The notes under the pieces are model-generated. The model did not search any database and had not been told where the DNA came from. It saw only the letters and a list, made by a program, of their open reading frames with translations. A stretch of 64,000 nt of DNA, taken from CAZKZZ01 sp964557375. GTDB lineage: Bacteria > Spirochaetota > Spirochaetia > SPDA01 > CAZJBZ01. The translations under genes were made by a program, and so were the position numbers. Below, piece after piece: positions 52,212-60,151 of the stretch (its first letter is position 1; the number at the start of each line of letters is the position of its first letter). The stretch is taken from the NCBI GenBank assembly GCA_964557375.1, contig CAZKZZ010000002.1:9778-73777 (forward strand). The letters are read 5' to 3'.

Positions 52212-54154
52212 CGTTCGTCCTTTATTCGATCTCTGGTGTAGTTGAGAAGTCCGCCTGCCGCTACGATTTGTTTTAGCCGGGGGCTGACTGAACAGACCGC
52301 TTTCATCTCACTGTTTTTTGACCTGTTTTGTACTGTTATTTCGTTGCCTGCAGCAAGCTCCGCTTTGACGGCAGGTAAATAAAGGGTGTCCCCGGTTTCT
52401 AAAGAATCGTAATCGGCAGGATCTTTGAACTCGAGGGGAACGATTCCGAAATTGATGAGATTTGCTTTGTGGATCCTGGCAAAACTTTTTGCCAATACCG
52501 CCTTCACCCCTAAATACATGGGGGCGAGAGCCGCGTGCTCTCGGGAGGAACCCTGCCCATAATTTTCCCCTCCAATGATAATACCTCCGCCGGATGCTTC
52601 CACAGCTCTGTTGTAAAACTGCTCATCTACCGGCGCGAAAACATGTTTTGAAATCTCCGGAATGTTGGACCGAAGGGGGAGAATGCTTGCCCCTGCCGGC
52701 ATGATGTGGTCGGTCGTAATGTTATCTTCTGTTTTGAGAAGAACTCTCACTTGAAGAGAATCGGGGAGCGGGCTGTTTTGAGGGCACGGTTTGATGTTTG
52801 GTCCTCTCCTGACTGTCACTGTCTCTGCCTTCCGCGGAGGTGCAGGAGGTATGATAAGCGAATCGTCTATTGTTATGTATTTTGTGTAATCCTTCCCGGT
52901 TATGCCGGTGATGGACCGCGGGTCGGTGATCTTTCCGTTTAAAGCCGTGGCCGCAGCAGTTTCCGCGGAAGCTAGATAAACACCTGCATCTGCAGTCCCG
53001 CTTCTTCCCTTAAAATTGCGGTTGAACGTCCTCACCGAAACCGAGCCGGAAGCAGGTGCAAAGCCCATACCAATACAGGGACCGCATGCAAACTCGAGAA
53101 AACGGGCCCCTGCTCGGACCAATGTTTCAATAATACCTGCACGAAGAGCACTGATATATACCTGTCTCGAGCCGGCAGACACGGCAAGAGAGGTGCCCGC
53201 TGCAACCGTCCCGTTCGAGAGAATCTCAGATGCTATGCCCAGGTCGTTTATCGAGGAGTTGGTGCATGACCCTATTGCCACCTGCTGAACGGGTAGCCCT
53301 TCTACCTCTCTTACCGGAACAACATTGTCCGGCATGTGGGGTTGGGCGATCATCGGCTCGAGAGAATCGAGATCGATTTCTATGATTCTGTCATAGTGAG
53401 CATCCGGGTCCGCGGAGAGAGCCGTCCACAAATCTTCCCGTTTCTGCTGCGCTAAAAACGATTTTGTTACTGAATCGGACGGGAAAATCGAAGTGGTGGC
53501 CCCGAGTTCGGCGCCCATGTTGGTTATGGTAGAACGTTGAGGCACCGTGAGGCCTTTGACGCCCTCACCGGTGTATTCATAGATCTTGCCCACGCCCCCT
53601 TTCACGGTCTCTTTTTTTAAAACCGTAAGAATAATATCTTTCGCGCTGCACATCGGCGGTAACGTGCCGGTAAGACGTACTTCAACAATTTCAGGATACG
53701 TGATGAAAAAGGGAGCACCGGCCATAGCCGCGGCAACGTCCAAGCCGCCGGCCCCGATGGCAATCATCCCCAGTCCCCCTGCCGTAGGAGTGTGGGAGTC
53801 CGATCCCAGCACTGTTTTCCCGGGTACACCGAACCGCTCGAGATGCACCTGATGACAGATACCGTTCCCAGGGCGGGAGAAAAATATCCCGTATTTTTTA
53901 GCACAATCCTGCAGGTAGAGGTGATCATCCATATTCTTGTAATCGGATTGAATAATGTTATGATCTACGTAGGAGACGGAAAGCTCTGTTTTGACTCTGG
54001 GTATACTCATCGATTCGAATTGGAGGTAAACCATGGTCCCTGTTGCATCTTGTGTCAGAGTTTGATCGATGCGGATACCAATTTCTTCTCCGACAGAAGC
54101 AGTCCCCTCAATACGGTGGTTTTTTAATAGTTTCGCGGCTAAAGAATCTCCCAT
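52208..54154 (-). CDS. Aconitate hydratase, Aquifex-type
   Basis: 648 residues, the short form of aconitase. Fe-S cysteines in IGSCTNSSINDLGIA and ACGPCIGMGFAPA; SHTPTAGGLGMIAIGAGGLD near residue 100; swivel domain YGQGSSREHAALAP near 553. Converts citrate to isocitrate through cis-aconitate. A homoaconitase or isopropylmalate role is less likely because large and small domains are fused in one chain. GAGGAG lies 7 nt before the ATG (54154), preferred to a start 18 codons upstream. Coupled to the HD gene; divergent from a lipoprotein. Confidence 0.9.
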   Translation of the reverse strand: MGDSLAAKLLKNHRIEGTASVGEEIGIRIDQTLTQDATGTMVYLQFESMSIPRVKTELSVSYVDHNIIQSDYKNMDDHLYLQDCAKKYGIFFSRPGNGICHQVHLERFGVPGKTVLGSDSHTPTAGGLGMIAIGAGGLDVAAAMAGAPFFITYPEIVEVRLTGTLPPMCSAKDIILTVLKKETVKGGVGKIYEYTGEGVKGLTVPQRSTITNMGAELGATTSIFPSDSVTKSFLAQQKREDLWTALSADPDAHYDRIIEIDLDSLEPMIAQPHMPDNVVPVREVEGLPVQQVAIGSCTNSSINDLGIASEILSNGTVAAGTSLAVSAGSRQVYISALRAGIIETLVRAGARFLEFACGPCIGMGFAPASGSVSVRTFNRNFKGRSGTADAGVYLASAETAAATALNGKITDPRSITGITGKDYTKYITIDDSLIIPPAPPRKAETVTVRRGPNIKPCPQNSPLPDSLQVRVLLKTEDNITTDHIMPAGASILPLRSNIPEISKHVFAPVDEQFYNRAVEASGGGIIIGGENYGQGSSREHAALAPMYLGVKAVLAKSFARIHKANLINFGIVPLEFKDPADYDSLETGDTLYLPAVKAELAAGNEITVQNRSKNSEMKAVCSVSPRLKQIVAAGGLLNYTRDRIKDER

Positions 54155-54228
54155 AGGTTTCTCCTCACTTAAACGTTTCCGTGTTATAATAACGATAGAC
54201 GTTTTCATTTGTCTATAGTTTGACAGGC

Positions 54229-54972
54229 ATGAATTGTTTTGATAAAAAAGAAATTAGGGTGAAGGTCGCAGTTTTTACCGTTATTATTTGTATTGTTTTC
54301 TCTTTGTTTTCCTGCCGGAAAGAAGATGAGCAGAGCGGAAGCGGTATCTCCAATCAAACTGACTCCGGCACATCGCAGGAGGAGAGTTCTTCTCAGGAAC
54401 GTCCGCAAAGAACATTGACCCTCGAGCTCGAACAGGAACAGGATGCAAAAAAGGAGGAGGACGGCGGCCGGGAAGAGGAGACCGCAGCTGCCACCCTGCC
54501 TCCTACCTTTAAAGAAAAGCTTCTCGCTCTGCGAAACGGCGAACCGGTGCTCCCTGAAGATTTTGTTATCGGAAACCTGCAGAGTACGAAACCCGAAGAT
54601 CGGGACTCGCAAATTATTGTTGCAAAGGCAGAATCTTTCAGCAGGGCGCTCGTTCGGGGTGCTGTTCCTCAAGAACCTGTACATCCCGAGTGGCGTGACG
54701 ATATGAAACGCTCACTTTGGTACCATCAAGAAAACAGTACTTTTCCGAAAAAGATCAGAATTGGTGAGATAATCATTGACGGGAGCACGGCAAGGGCAAA
54801 TATGCGGCTTATCGGGGAAGAGGGGCGGGCGGCAGGTGAACTGTTTTTCGAACTGACCGGGGGAGAATGGTACATTACCGACATTCAGGCCGATTTTTCA
54901 AAATTGGACCGGCCCTATACACGGGATGAGCAGTTTGAACCTTCAATTTATCAGTGGTTAGATAGTCAATAG
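54229..54972 (+). CDS. Lipoprotein, function unknown
   Basis: About 247 residues. After a basic N-terminus, a hydrophobic segment VAVFTVIICIVFSLFSC ends in a Cys that fits a lipobox (LFSC). A low-complexity Glu/Gln/Ser linker (ALSQEESSSQERPQ-type) leads to a conserved-looking C-terminal domain (GEIIIDGSTARANMRLIGEE; GELFFELTGGEWYITDIQAD) with an NTF2/SnoaL-like pattern; similar domains occur as DUF4440-like or lipoprotein domains. Start ATG preferred to TTG 9 nt upstream. Followed 13 nt later by the DUF1577/PilZ gene. Confidence 0.6.
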   Translation: MNCFDKKEIRVKVAVFTVIICIVFSLFSCRKEDEQSGSGISNQTDSGTSQEESSSQERPQRTLTLELEQEQDAKKEEDGGREEETAAATLPPTFKEKLLALRNGEPVLPEDFVIGNLQSTKPEDRDSQIIVAKAESFSRALVRGAVPQEPVHPEWRDDMKRSLWYHQENSTFPKKIRIGEIIIDGSTARANMRLIGEEGRAAGELFFELTGGEWYITDIQADFSKLDRPYTRDEQFEPSIYQWLDSQ

Positions 54973-54985
54973 CGGAGGTATACAA

Positions 54986-56254
54986 ATGGGCATCGCAGTG
55001 GGACGTATCGAACGCGAGTTCATCATTAAATCTGCAATGGATAAAGAACTCGATGTAATGGTACACGGCAATAAGACCCAGATCAATGCCAAAATTGTTG
55101 ATTATACCGAAAGGTACGTCTCCTTAGAGAAGAGTGACGGCAGCAACTGGGTCGAAATAGGGCCTGAAGATTCAATACGCATCTATATCTCGTATTTCGG
55201 CCATGTTATGACATTTGAGACCGATATCGAGGAACTCGAGACCCACGTTCTGAAAGTCCATTTTCCCACTAGCCTTGTAAAAAATCTGCAGCGAAAATTT
55301 GAACGGGTACCTCCTCCGGAGGGGATTCACTGCTCTTTTGTGATGAAGGGCTCCGAAATTGTACTCGATTTTCCAAAAACAGAGGAATATAATCCCGCCA
55401 CGAAACCGGAGGTGGAAGAAGAGTTCGATACGGCAAGCATCTCGGAGCTGGTATCTACCTTTAAGAGCAAAGTATCGGATATCGTCTCCACTAACGCGAT
55501 TACGATGTTTAGAGAGCGTGAGCCGGAAACACTCGAGGAGAGGCTCATAACCAGGTACGGACGTTCTTTATACATCCCTTCGTGCCGGGGTAATTTCTTG
55601 ATCGATGAACCGGTTCCCGGGTGCCCGACAATTACCCGCAACATGATTATTAAGGTGCTCCGGGAAGAGGGGACCCAGGACGCGAACATGGATGTCCGGC
55701 TCAGAATGATCCTCGATGACAAATGGGAACAGGGAATCAATTCCGAAATCTATACTCCGGTTCTCTACCATGAATACGCGGTAGGCTATATCTACCTTGC
55801 CAACACAGGTGAGCGGAAATCGTCAATAAGTGAAAATATACTCGAATACAGCTGTCAATTTTCTAAGGTGCTCGCGTATTCTCTGAAAATGCACAACTAC
55901 TTTAAAGAGGACACTCCAAAACCCATTCACTACGATGCCAACATTATCGATATTAGCGCTTCCGGAATGCTGTTTGCCCATTCTTCACCGGAATTATCGG
56001 GAAAGCTCGTTCTCTACACCGATTTCGACCTCACCCTGCAGATCGGACCGCGAAAATTGAACATACCTTCCCGTGTGATGAGAAAGTTTACCGAATCCAA
56101 CATGAGCTACTATGGTATTCTCTTTTTGGAGCTCAATCCGGAGGATTTCAGGTTTCTCTTTGATTATGTCTACGGGCGGGAGTTGACCGTTGAGGATGAA
56201 TCAAAATGGGAAGGGGGTGCCGAGCCTCCTGAAATCGATATTTTCAACGATTGA
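54986..56254 (+). CDS. DUF1577 / PilZ-domain protein
   Basis: 422 residues. An N-terminal YcgR-like or DUF1577 region (KSAMDKELDVMVHGNKTQIN; SLEKSDGSNWVEIGPEDSIR) and middle (YIPSCRGNFLIDEPVPGCPT) are typical of spirochaetal DUF1577 proteins. The C-terminal ~110 residues look like PilZ (DANIIDISASGMLFAHSSPE has the D/NxSxxG motif; PSRVMRKFTESNMSYYGILF), although the RxxxR pair is not obvious. Binding of c-di-GMP is plausible, unproven. GGAGG before the ATG; convergent with a second PilZ gene 14 nt away. Confidence 0.75.
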   Translation: MGIAVGRIEREFIIKSAMDKELDVMVHGNKTQINAKIVDYTERYVSLEKSDGSNWVEIGPEDSIRIYISYFGHVMTFETDIEELETHVLKVHFPTSLVKNLQRKFERVPPPEGIHCSFVMKGSEIVLDFPKTEEYNPATKPEVEEEFDTASISELVSTFKSKVSDIVSTNAITMFREREPETLEERLITRYGRSLYIPSCRGNFLIDEPVPGCPTITRNMIIKVLREEGTQDANMDVRLRMILDDKWEQGINSEIYTPVLYHEYAVGYIYLANTGERKSSISENILEYSCQFSKVLAYSLKMHNYFKEDTPKPIHYDANIIDISASGMLFAHSSPELSGKLVLYTDFDLTLQIGPRKLNIPSRVMRKFTESNMSYYGILFLELNPEDFRFLFDYVYGRELTVEDESKWEGGAEPPEIDIFND

Positions 56255-56267
56255 TGTTTGAGGAATG

Positions 56268-56621
56268 CTATTTTCTGTCTTTGGACAGTTTTTCGTAGTA
56301 ATGCAGAAGCCTTTTATAGTTTTTTCGCGACTCTTCGTCCTTTACACTTATTATCTGCGCCCCGACGAGGTAGTAGATCTCACTTTTTTTCACCCATCGA
56401 ATTTCAAGAGTACCGCGGAAGGAACCTATTTCAAGGCTGGGGTCCGGAATAATTGCTACTTTTATATTATCGCCCGGTTCCCAGTCCACCCTGTTTATGA
56501 GATCAATTCTACAGCCTGTTTGGCTGATGTCACGTACATATCCGGGAAGATTGTTTTCAAGGATGAGTGCTTTTGCGTAACAGGTTTCCCGCTCGGAGCG
56601 CTTTGATTTATTGATGTTCAT
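56268..56621 (-). CDS. PilZ-domain protein
   Basis: 117 residues, a single PilZ domain. KSKRSERETCYAKALI carries the RxxxR-type basic motif and YVRDISQTGCRIDLINRVDW the D/NxSxxG motif, so both c-di-GMP contact motifs are present. The ATG overlaps the TGA of the HATPase gene (ATGA), so it is the last gene of a thioesterase-HATPase-PilZ operon. Cytosolic. Confidence 0.82.
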   Translation of the reverse strand: MNINKSKRSERETCYAKALILENNLPGYVRDISQTGCRIDLINRVDWEPGDNIKVAIIPDPSLEIGSFRGTLEIRWVKKSEIYYLVGAQIISVKDEESRKNYKRLLHYYEKLSKDRK

Positions 56622-57142
56622 CTTCCTTCCCCAATACCTAATTCGATGCAGGTCCCGGCCGTTTTACCCGATTCCCATTCGACTTGTGAGTGGTTGTCGT
56701 CGATAAAATAAAGTGTAAACGTGTGAAACGTCTTTTTTACCACATACAGTCCGATTCCAAACCGTTTGTACCCGTGTGCTTCCCTATATTCGTGAAATAC
56801 ATCACTGTTCGTATCGATCTGCTCAGGATTCTTACTGATATCGTAGGGGAGTGCCGACGGATCGAACCCTCCTCCCCAGTCTTGGATTTTTATGTAAAGA
56901 TAATTGTTTTTTACATGAAAGATAACAGATATTTTCTCGTTTTTCTTTTTTTCACGATGGGCCCGCAGTGAATTGTTTATGAGTTCGAGTATAGCGAAGA
57001 TAATTTGCTCTTCATTGATGCTGACGTTATCGAACCGGAGTGAATTGAGAACGAGCAGGATATCGTTGAACTGGGCGCTGGGATGAATATACAGTTTAAT
57101 GGTCCGGTACGCTTTTCCGCGAAACGTTATATACTTTATCAT
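56618..57142 (-). CDS. HATPase (GHKL) protein, anti-sigma/kinase-like
   Basis: 174 residues, a stand-alone ATP-binding domain: N box ELINNSLRAHR near residue 53, G1 box DWGGGFDPSALP near 94, and G2 box GYKRFGIGLYVVKKT near 127. No histidine phosphorylation domain. Stand-alone domains of this type act as anti-sigma kinases (RsbW/SpoIIAB) or as adaptor proteins. AAAGGG before the ATG, 5 nt after the thioesterase stop. Confidence 0.8.
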   Translation of the reverse strand: MIKYITFRGKAYRTIKLYIHPSAQFNDILLVLNSLRFDNVSINEEQIIFAILELINNSLRAHREKKKNEKISVIFHVKNNYLYIKIQDWGGGFDPSALPYDISKNPEQIDTNSDVFHEYREAHGYKRFGIGLYVVKKTFHTFTLYFIDDNHSQVEWESGKTAGTCIELGIGEGR

Positions 57143-57147
57143 ACCCT

Positions 57148-57543
57148 TTAATCCGGATTGAACTCACTATAATCAAGTTCAGGCGGTAATCTCGAGGGTA
57201 CACCTCTGTCATTGACAAAAACCCAGGTGACCTCCGCGTCTGCTACAACCTGCTCTTCCTTTGAAACGGTCTGCCTGAATACGCCGTTCGTTTTTCTCCT
57301 TTTAATCGGGACCGTTTTGATCTTCAAAACGTCATTTGTACGGGCCGGAGCTTTGTACTCGATATTGATCCGTGCAATATAGATTGCATACCCCATTTTT
57401 CTCATTTTATCATAATCAAACCCGATATCATTCAAGAATTCCATTCGAGCTGCTTCTAAATAGTTCAAATACACGGCGTTGTTGACATGCGCGTAGCTGT
57501 CGCATTCAAAACTTCTGACCGTAAGCTGAAACGTATGCTCCAT
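57148..57543 (-). CDS. Hotdog-fold acyl-CoA thioesterase
   Basis: 131 residues. Family pattern SYAHVNNAVYLNYLEAARME with catalytic Asp replaced by Asn-containing HVNNAVYL, followed by YAIYIARINIEYKAPARTND and VFVNDRGVPSRLP: the YbgC/4-hydroxybenzoyl-CoA thioesterase group. The start is put at ATG 57543 (MEHTFQLTVRSFE); a GTG at 57564 near GAGGTGA is an alternative. Substrate not known. Confidence 0.8.
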   Translation of the reverse strand: MEHTFQLTVRSFECDSYAHVNNAVYLNYLEAARMEFLNDIGFDYDKMRKMGYAIYIARINIEYKAPARTNDVLKIKTVPIKRRKTNGVFRQTVSKEEQVVADAEVTWVFVNDRGVPSRLPPELDYSEFNPD

Positions 57544-57606
57544 AGAGTAACTATAGAGATTCACCTCGACTATTGCAATTGTTCAAACCGGTTTTTTGTC
57601 TTTGTA

Positions 57607-57635
57607 TTGACACAATAGGGTTTGATTGCTATTTT
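57607..57635 (+). promoter_or_regulatory. Promoter of the tRNA gene
   Basis: TTGACA (57607-57612, consensus), 17-nt spacer, TATTTT (57630-57635). Predicted start near 57642, 18 nt before the tRNA. Confidence 0.7.
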
Positions 57636-57659
57636 TCACTTACTGAATTTTACCATATC

Positions 57660-57732
57660 GGCGGTGTAGCTCAGTTGGTAGAGCAAACGGCTCATATCCG
57701 TTAGGTCAGGGGTTCGAATCCCTTCGCCGCTA
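57660..57732 (+). tRNA. tRNA with CAU anticodon (Met, or Ile2 if modified)
   Basis: Full cloverleaf: acceptor GGCGGTG/CGCCGCT (with G-U pairs at 1-72 and 6-67), D arm GCTC...GAGC, anticodon stem ACGG/CCGT around loop CTCATAT (CAT at positions 34-36), T arm AGGGG-TTCGAAT-CCCTT, discriminator A. CCA is not encoded. Initiator features (mismatch 1-72, three G-C pairs in the anticodon stem) are absent, so it is elongator Met or tRNA-Ile2. Confidence 0.95.
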
Positions 57733-57752
57733 ATTCTGCTGATTACAAAAAA

Positions 57753-57787
57753 GTCTACTGAAAAAACTTATAGTTTTTTCAGTAGAC
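57753..57787. repeat. Hairpin 1: perfect 15-bp inverted repeat
   Basis: GTCTACTGAAAAAAC (57753-57767) and its exact complement at 57773-57787, loop TTATA. On the minus strand it is followed by six T. It starts 20 nt after the tRNA. Confidence 0.85.
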
Positions 57788-57803
57788 AACCTTAAATAGA
57801 AGT

Positions 57804-57864
57804 GGAGTTTTGGCTAAGTATTTATTTTGCAATAAATTAGTATCTAGCAAATAGCCAAAACTCC
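57804..57864. repeat. Hairpin 2: 13-bp inverted repeat with nested inner hairpin
   Basis: GGAGTTTTGGCTA (57804-57816) pairs exactly with 57852-57864. The 35-nt loop contains an inner stem ATTTATT (57820-57826)/AATAAAT (57831-57837), or alternatively TTTGC (57826-57830)/GCAAA (57847-57851). Confidence 0.85.
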
Positions 57865-57867
57865 TTA

Positions 57868-57901
57868 ACTTTCCTGAAAAAATAACTTTTTTCAGGAAAG
57901 T
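57868..57901. repeat. Hairpin 3: perfect 15-bp inverted repeat
   Basis: ACTTTCCTGAAAAAA (57868-57882) pairs exactly with 57887-57901, loop TAAC. Its arm (CTGAAAAAA) matches that of hairpin 1, so the two look like related elements. Confidence 0.85.
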
Positions 57902-57985
57902 CACGCAAGATTTTACAAAAAAGAGAAATATAGTAAAATACGTTGAAATTTCTCTATTGTATATTCTTCATGGATAGTTATATTT

Positions 57986-59332
57986 ATGGAGATATACCGG
58001 AACGAAAATGGAAAGAGTGTGATTGACCTTCTTCCTCAAAATAACGTCGGTTTTGATATCCGATACGCTGCATCAAGTGTTCTGCACTACAGCAGGGCGG
58101 TAGATGCGTGCTGTACCATTATCGATAACGAGGGAGATGTCCTTTTTAATACAGACGGAACGGGAGCTCCCTGCCGTTTCTGTACGAAAATTCAGGAATT
58201 ATTCGGTAACAGAATAAACTGTACGCATGCTCATCTCTACGGTGCCTACCAGGCTGAACGGCACAAAGGCCGATATACGTTCTACTGTCCCATCGGTCTC
58301 GTCCACTGGGCCTCTCCTATTATTGTAAACGAGATGCTCCGCGGTTCGGTCATCGGCGGTCCAGTACTCATGGAAGAGGTAGACGACTTTATCAACGACC
58401 TCATTCAGAAAGACGAATCATTTAAATCCCATATCAATGAGCTCCGGGAGGAACTGAAATCCGTCAAGATAGTTGATCAGGACAAGCTGGACAGTTACGC
58501 GGAATTGCTGGAAATGGTAACCACTGCCGTTTCCCGAAAAGAGGTACTGGAGCCCACAGGGTATTCTTCCGAGGCGGAGAACAGTCCGCCCCGCGTTTCT
58601 GATTACATTTTTTATCTCAAGACCATGGGCGGTGAAGAGGTAGAAAAGAGCAACCCGTATCCTTTGGATAAAGAGAGAGAACTGCTCAGTTACATTGCTA
58701 ACGGAGACAAGAAAGCCGCAAGAAAAACACTCAATGAAATACTGGGATTTGTATTTTTTTCCAGCGGCAACAACTTTGATGTAGTCAAAGCCCGGATTTT
58801 AGAGCTGATTGTACTTCTCTCCAGGGCGGCGATGGAAGGCGGCGCCGATGTCGAAGAGATCTTCGGGATGAACTACCATTACATCAACCAGATCCATAAT
58901 TTTACTACAATTGAACAGCTTACCGCATGGGTAGCGAGAATTATGAACAGGTTTTCGGACCTGGTGTTCAATCTCGCTGATGTAAAACATGTCGACGTTA
59001 TTTTCAAAGCGCTGGATTATATCAAAAAGAACTATATGAACAAGATATCTCTGCAGGATGTAGCGGAGGCGGCAAGTATCAGCCCCTCGTATTTTAGCAA
59101 GGTTTTCAAAGACGAAATGCATTGCAATTTCAACACCTATCTCAACCACTTTCGGGTCGAGGTAGCAAAAAAACTGCTGCTCGATATCAGTATACCTCTG
59201 GTCAATGTTGCCTTTATGACGGGATTTGAAGACCAGAGCTATTTTACAAAAGTGTTCAAGAAGATTACAGGAATGAGTCCCGGAAAATACAGGGAGTCAC
59301 TGGGCCGATTAAAGGATGCTAAAACCGGATAA
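57986..59332 (+). CDS. PocR-domain AraC-family regulator
   Basis: 448 residues. N-terminal PocR sensor domain (about 20-190) with four Cys (PCRFCTKIQ near 66, INCTHAHLYGAY near 83, YTFYCPIGLVHWASPI near 101). C-terminal AraC DNA-binding domain (about 345-440): ISLQDVAEAASISPSYFSKV and FMTGFEDQSYFTKVFKKITG with MSPGKYRE. In known systems PocR-type regulators respond to small substrates of cobalamin-dependent pathways. It lies immediately upstream of a corrinoid protein gene (35 nt), so it probably controls it. Start ATG at 57986; no clear ribosome-binding site. Confidence 0.88.
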   Translation: MEIYRNENGKSVIDLLPQNNVGFDIRYAASSVLHYSRAVDACCTIIDNEGDVLFNTDGTGAPCRFCTKIQELFGNRINCTHAHLYGAYQAERHKGRYTFYCPIGLVHWASPIIVNEMLRGSVIGGPVLMEEVDDFINDLIQKDESFKSHINELREELKSVKIVDQDKLDSYAELLEMVTTAVSRKEVLEPTGYSSEAENSPPRVSDYIFYLKTMGGEEVEKSNPYPLDKERELLSYIANGDKKAARKTLNEILGFVFFSSGNNFDVVKARILELIVLLSRAAMEGGADVEEIFGMNYHYINQIHNFTTIEQLTAWVARIMNRFSDLVFNLADVKHVDVIFKALDYIKKNYMNKISLQDVAEAASISPSYFSKVFKDEMHCNFNTYLNHFRVEVAKKLLLDISIPLVNVAFMTGFEDQSYFTKVFKKITGMSPGKYRESLGRLKDAKTG

Positions 59333-59367
59333 CAGCCGGAATCAAAATAAATGTTTGGAGGGAAAAC

Positions 59368-60003
59368 ATGAGTTTATTAACTGAAATGTCTGAGGCTTTA
59401 CAAAAAGGAAAGGCTAAAGAAGTCGAAGAGATGGCCAAAAAGGCTATGGACGAAGGAATCGCCGGAAAACAGATCTTGAATGAAGGTCTCATGAGCGGTA
59501 TGGCAATTATCGGCGAGAAGTTCAAAAAGAACGAAGTATATGTTCCGGAGGTTCTGATCGCTGCACGGGCGATGAATGCCGGTATTGCCATTATCAAACC
59601 GCTGCTTCAGGACGGGGATAACGAATCGAAAGGTAAAGTAGTTCTCGGAACCGTCAAAGGAGACCTACACGACATCGGGAAAAACCTTGTCCGTATTATG
59701 ATGGAGGGTAAAGGTCTCGAAGTAGTCGATCTCGGAATCGACACCCCTGCTGAGAAGTTTATCGAAGAAGCTCAGAACAACAATGCTCAGATCATTGCGT
59801 GTTCCGCACTTCTGACGACCACGATGACGGAGATGGAAAATGTCGTAAAAGCCGCAAAAGAAGCCGGCATCGGTGACAAGGTAAAGGTCATGATCGGCGG
59901 CGCTCCGGTAACGGACAACTATCGTGAGAGCATCGGCGCGGACGTCTATGCTCCGGACGCAGCTTCCGCTGCAGACGCGGCAATTGCTGCCTGCGAAAAG
60001 TAG
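59368..60003 (+). CDS. Methyltransferase corrinoid protein (MtaC/MtbC/MttC type)
   Basis: 211 residues. N-terminal helical cap (LNEGLMSGMAIIGEKFKKNE; VYVPEVLIAARAMNAGI) and a B12-binding Rossmann domain with DxHxxG (GDLHDIGKNLVRIMMEGKG, near residue 108), SALLTTTM and GGAPV. The His of DxHxxG is the lower cobalt ligand. Corrinoid carriers pass methyl groups from methanol, methylamines or methoxy compounds. GGAGGGAAAAC before the ATG; followed by a strong terminator. No methyltransferase gene is in the window. Confidence 0.92.
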   Translation: MSLLTEMSEALQKGKAKEVEEMAKKAMDEGIAGKQILNEGLMSGMAIIGEKFKKNEVYVPEVLIAARAMNAGIAIIKPLLQDGDNESKGKVVLGTVKGDLHDIGKNLVRIMMEGKGLEVVDLGIDTPAEKFIEEAQNNNAQIIACSALLTTTMTEMENVVKAAKEAGIGDKVKVMIGGAPVTDNYRESIGADVYAPDAASAADAAIAACEK

Positions 60004-60035
60004 AGCAGGATTAAAATTTAGCTAATCTATCGAGA

Positions 60036-60075
60036 AATGCCCTGCCTGAAGTATTGAGGAGCAGGGCATTTTTTG
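60036..60075 (+). terminator. Terminator of the PocR/corrinoid operon
   Basis: AATGCCCTGC (60036-60045) pairs perfectly with GCAGGGCATT (60061-60070), followed by TTTTT. A 10-bp stem, 15-nt loop and T-tract. Confidence 0.9.
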
Positions 60076-60083
60076 TGTACGGC

Positions 60084-60107
60084 GACAGTACGCATGACAG
60101 TACGCAT
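60084..60107. repeat. Tandem 12-bp repeat
   Basis: GACAGTACGCAT occurs at 60084-60095 and 60096-60107, directly between the terminator and the next promoter. Possibly an operator or a chance duplication. Confidence 0.6.
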
Positions 60108-60115
60108 GTACCGTC

Positions 60116-60145
60116 TTGAGTTTTAAACGAATATACTGGTATAGT
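60116..60145 (+). promoter_or_regulatory. Candidate extended -10 promoter of the 60152 membrane protein
   Basis: TTGAGT (60116-60121), 18-nt spacer ending in TGG, TATAGT (60140-60145), then 6 nt to the ATG at 60152: near-leaderless initiation is predicted. Confidence 0.5.
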
Positions 60146-60151
60146 TGCGCT

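Noticed and set aside
57660..57732. tRNA as an integration site for a genomic island
   Set aside because: No duplicated tRNA 3' end, integrase gene or composition change was found within the window.
57753..57901. Hairpins as a transposon or MITE with terminal repeats
   Set aside because: No target-site duplication, no matching termini enclosing the region, and no transposase.
57733..57985. Cobalamin riboswitch before the PocR/corrinoid genes
   Set aside because: No GCCACTG-type B12 box or matching core is present; only simple inverted repeats.
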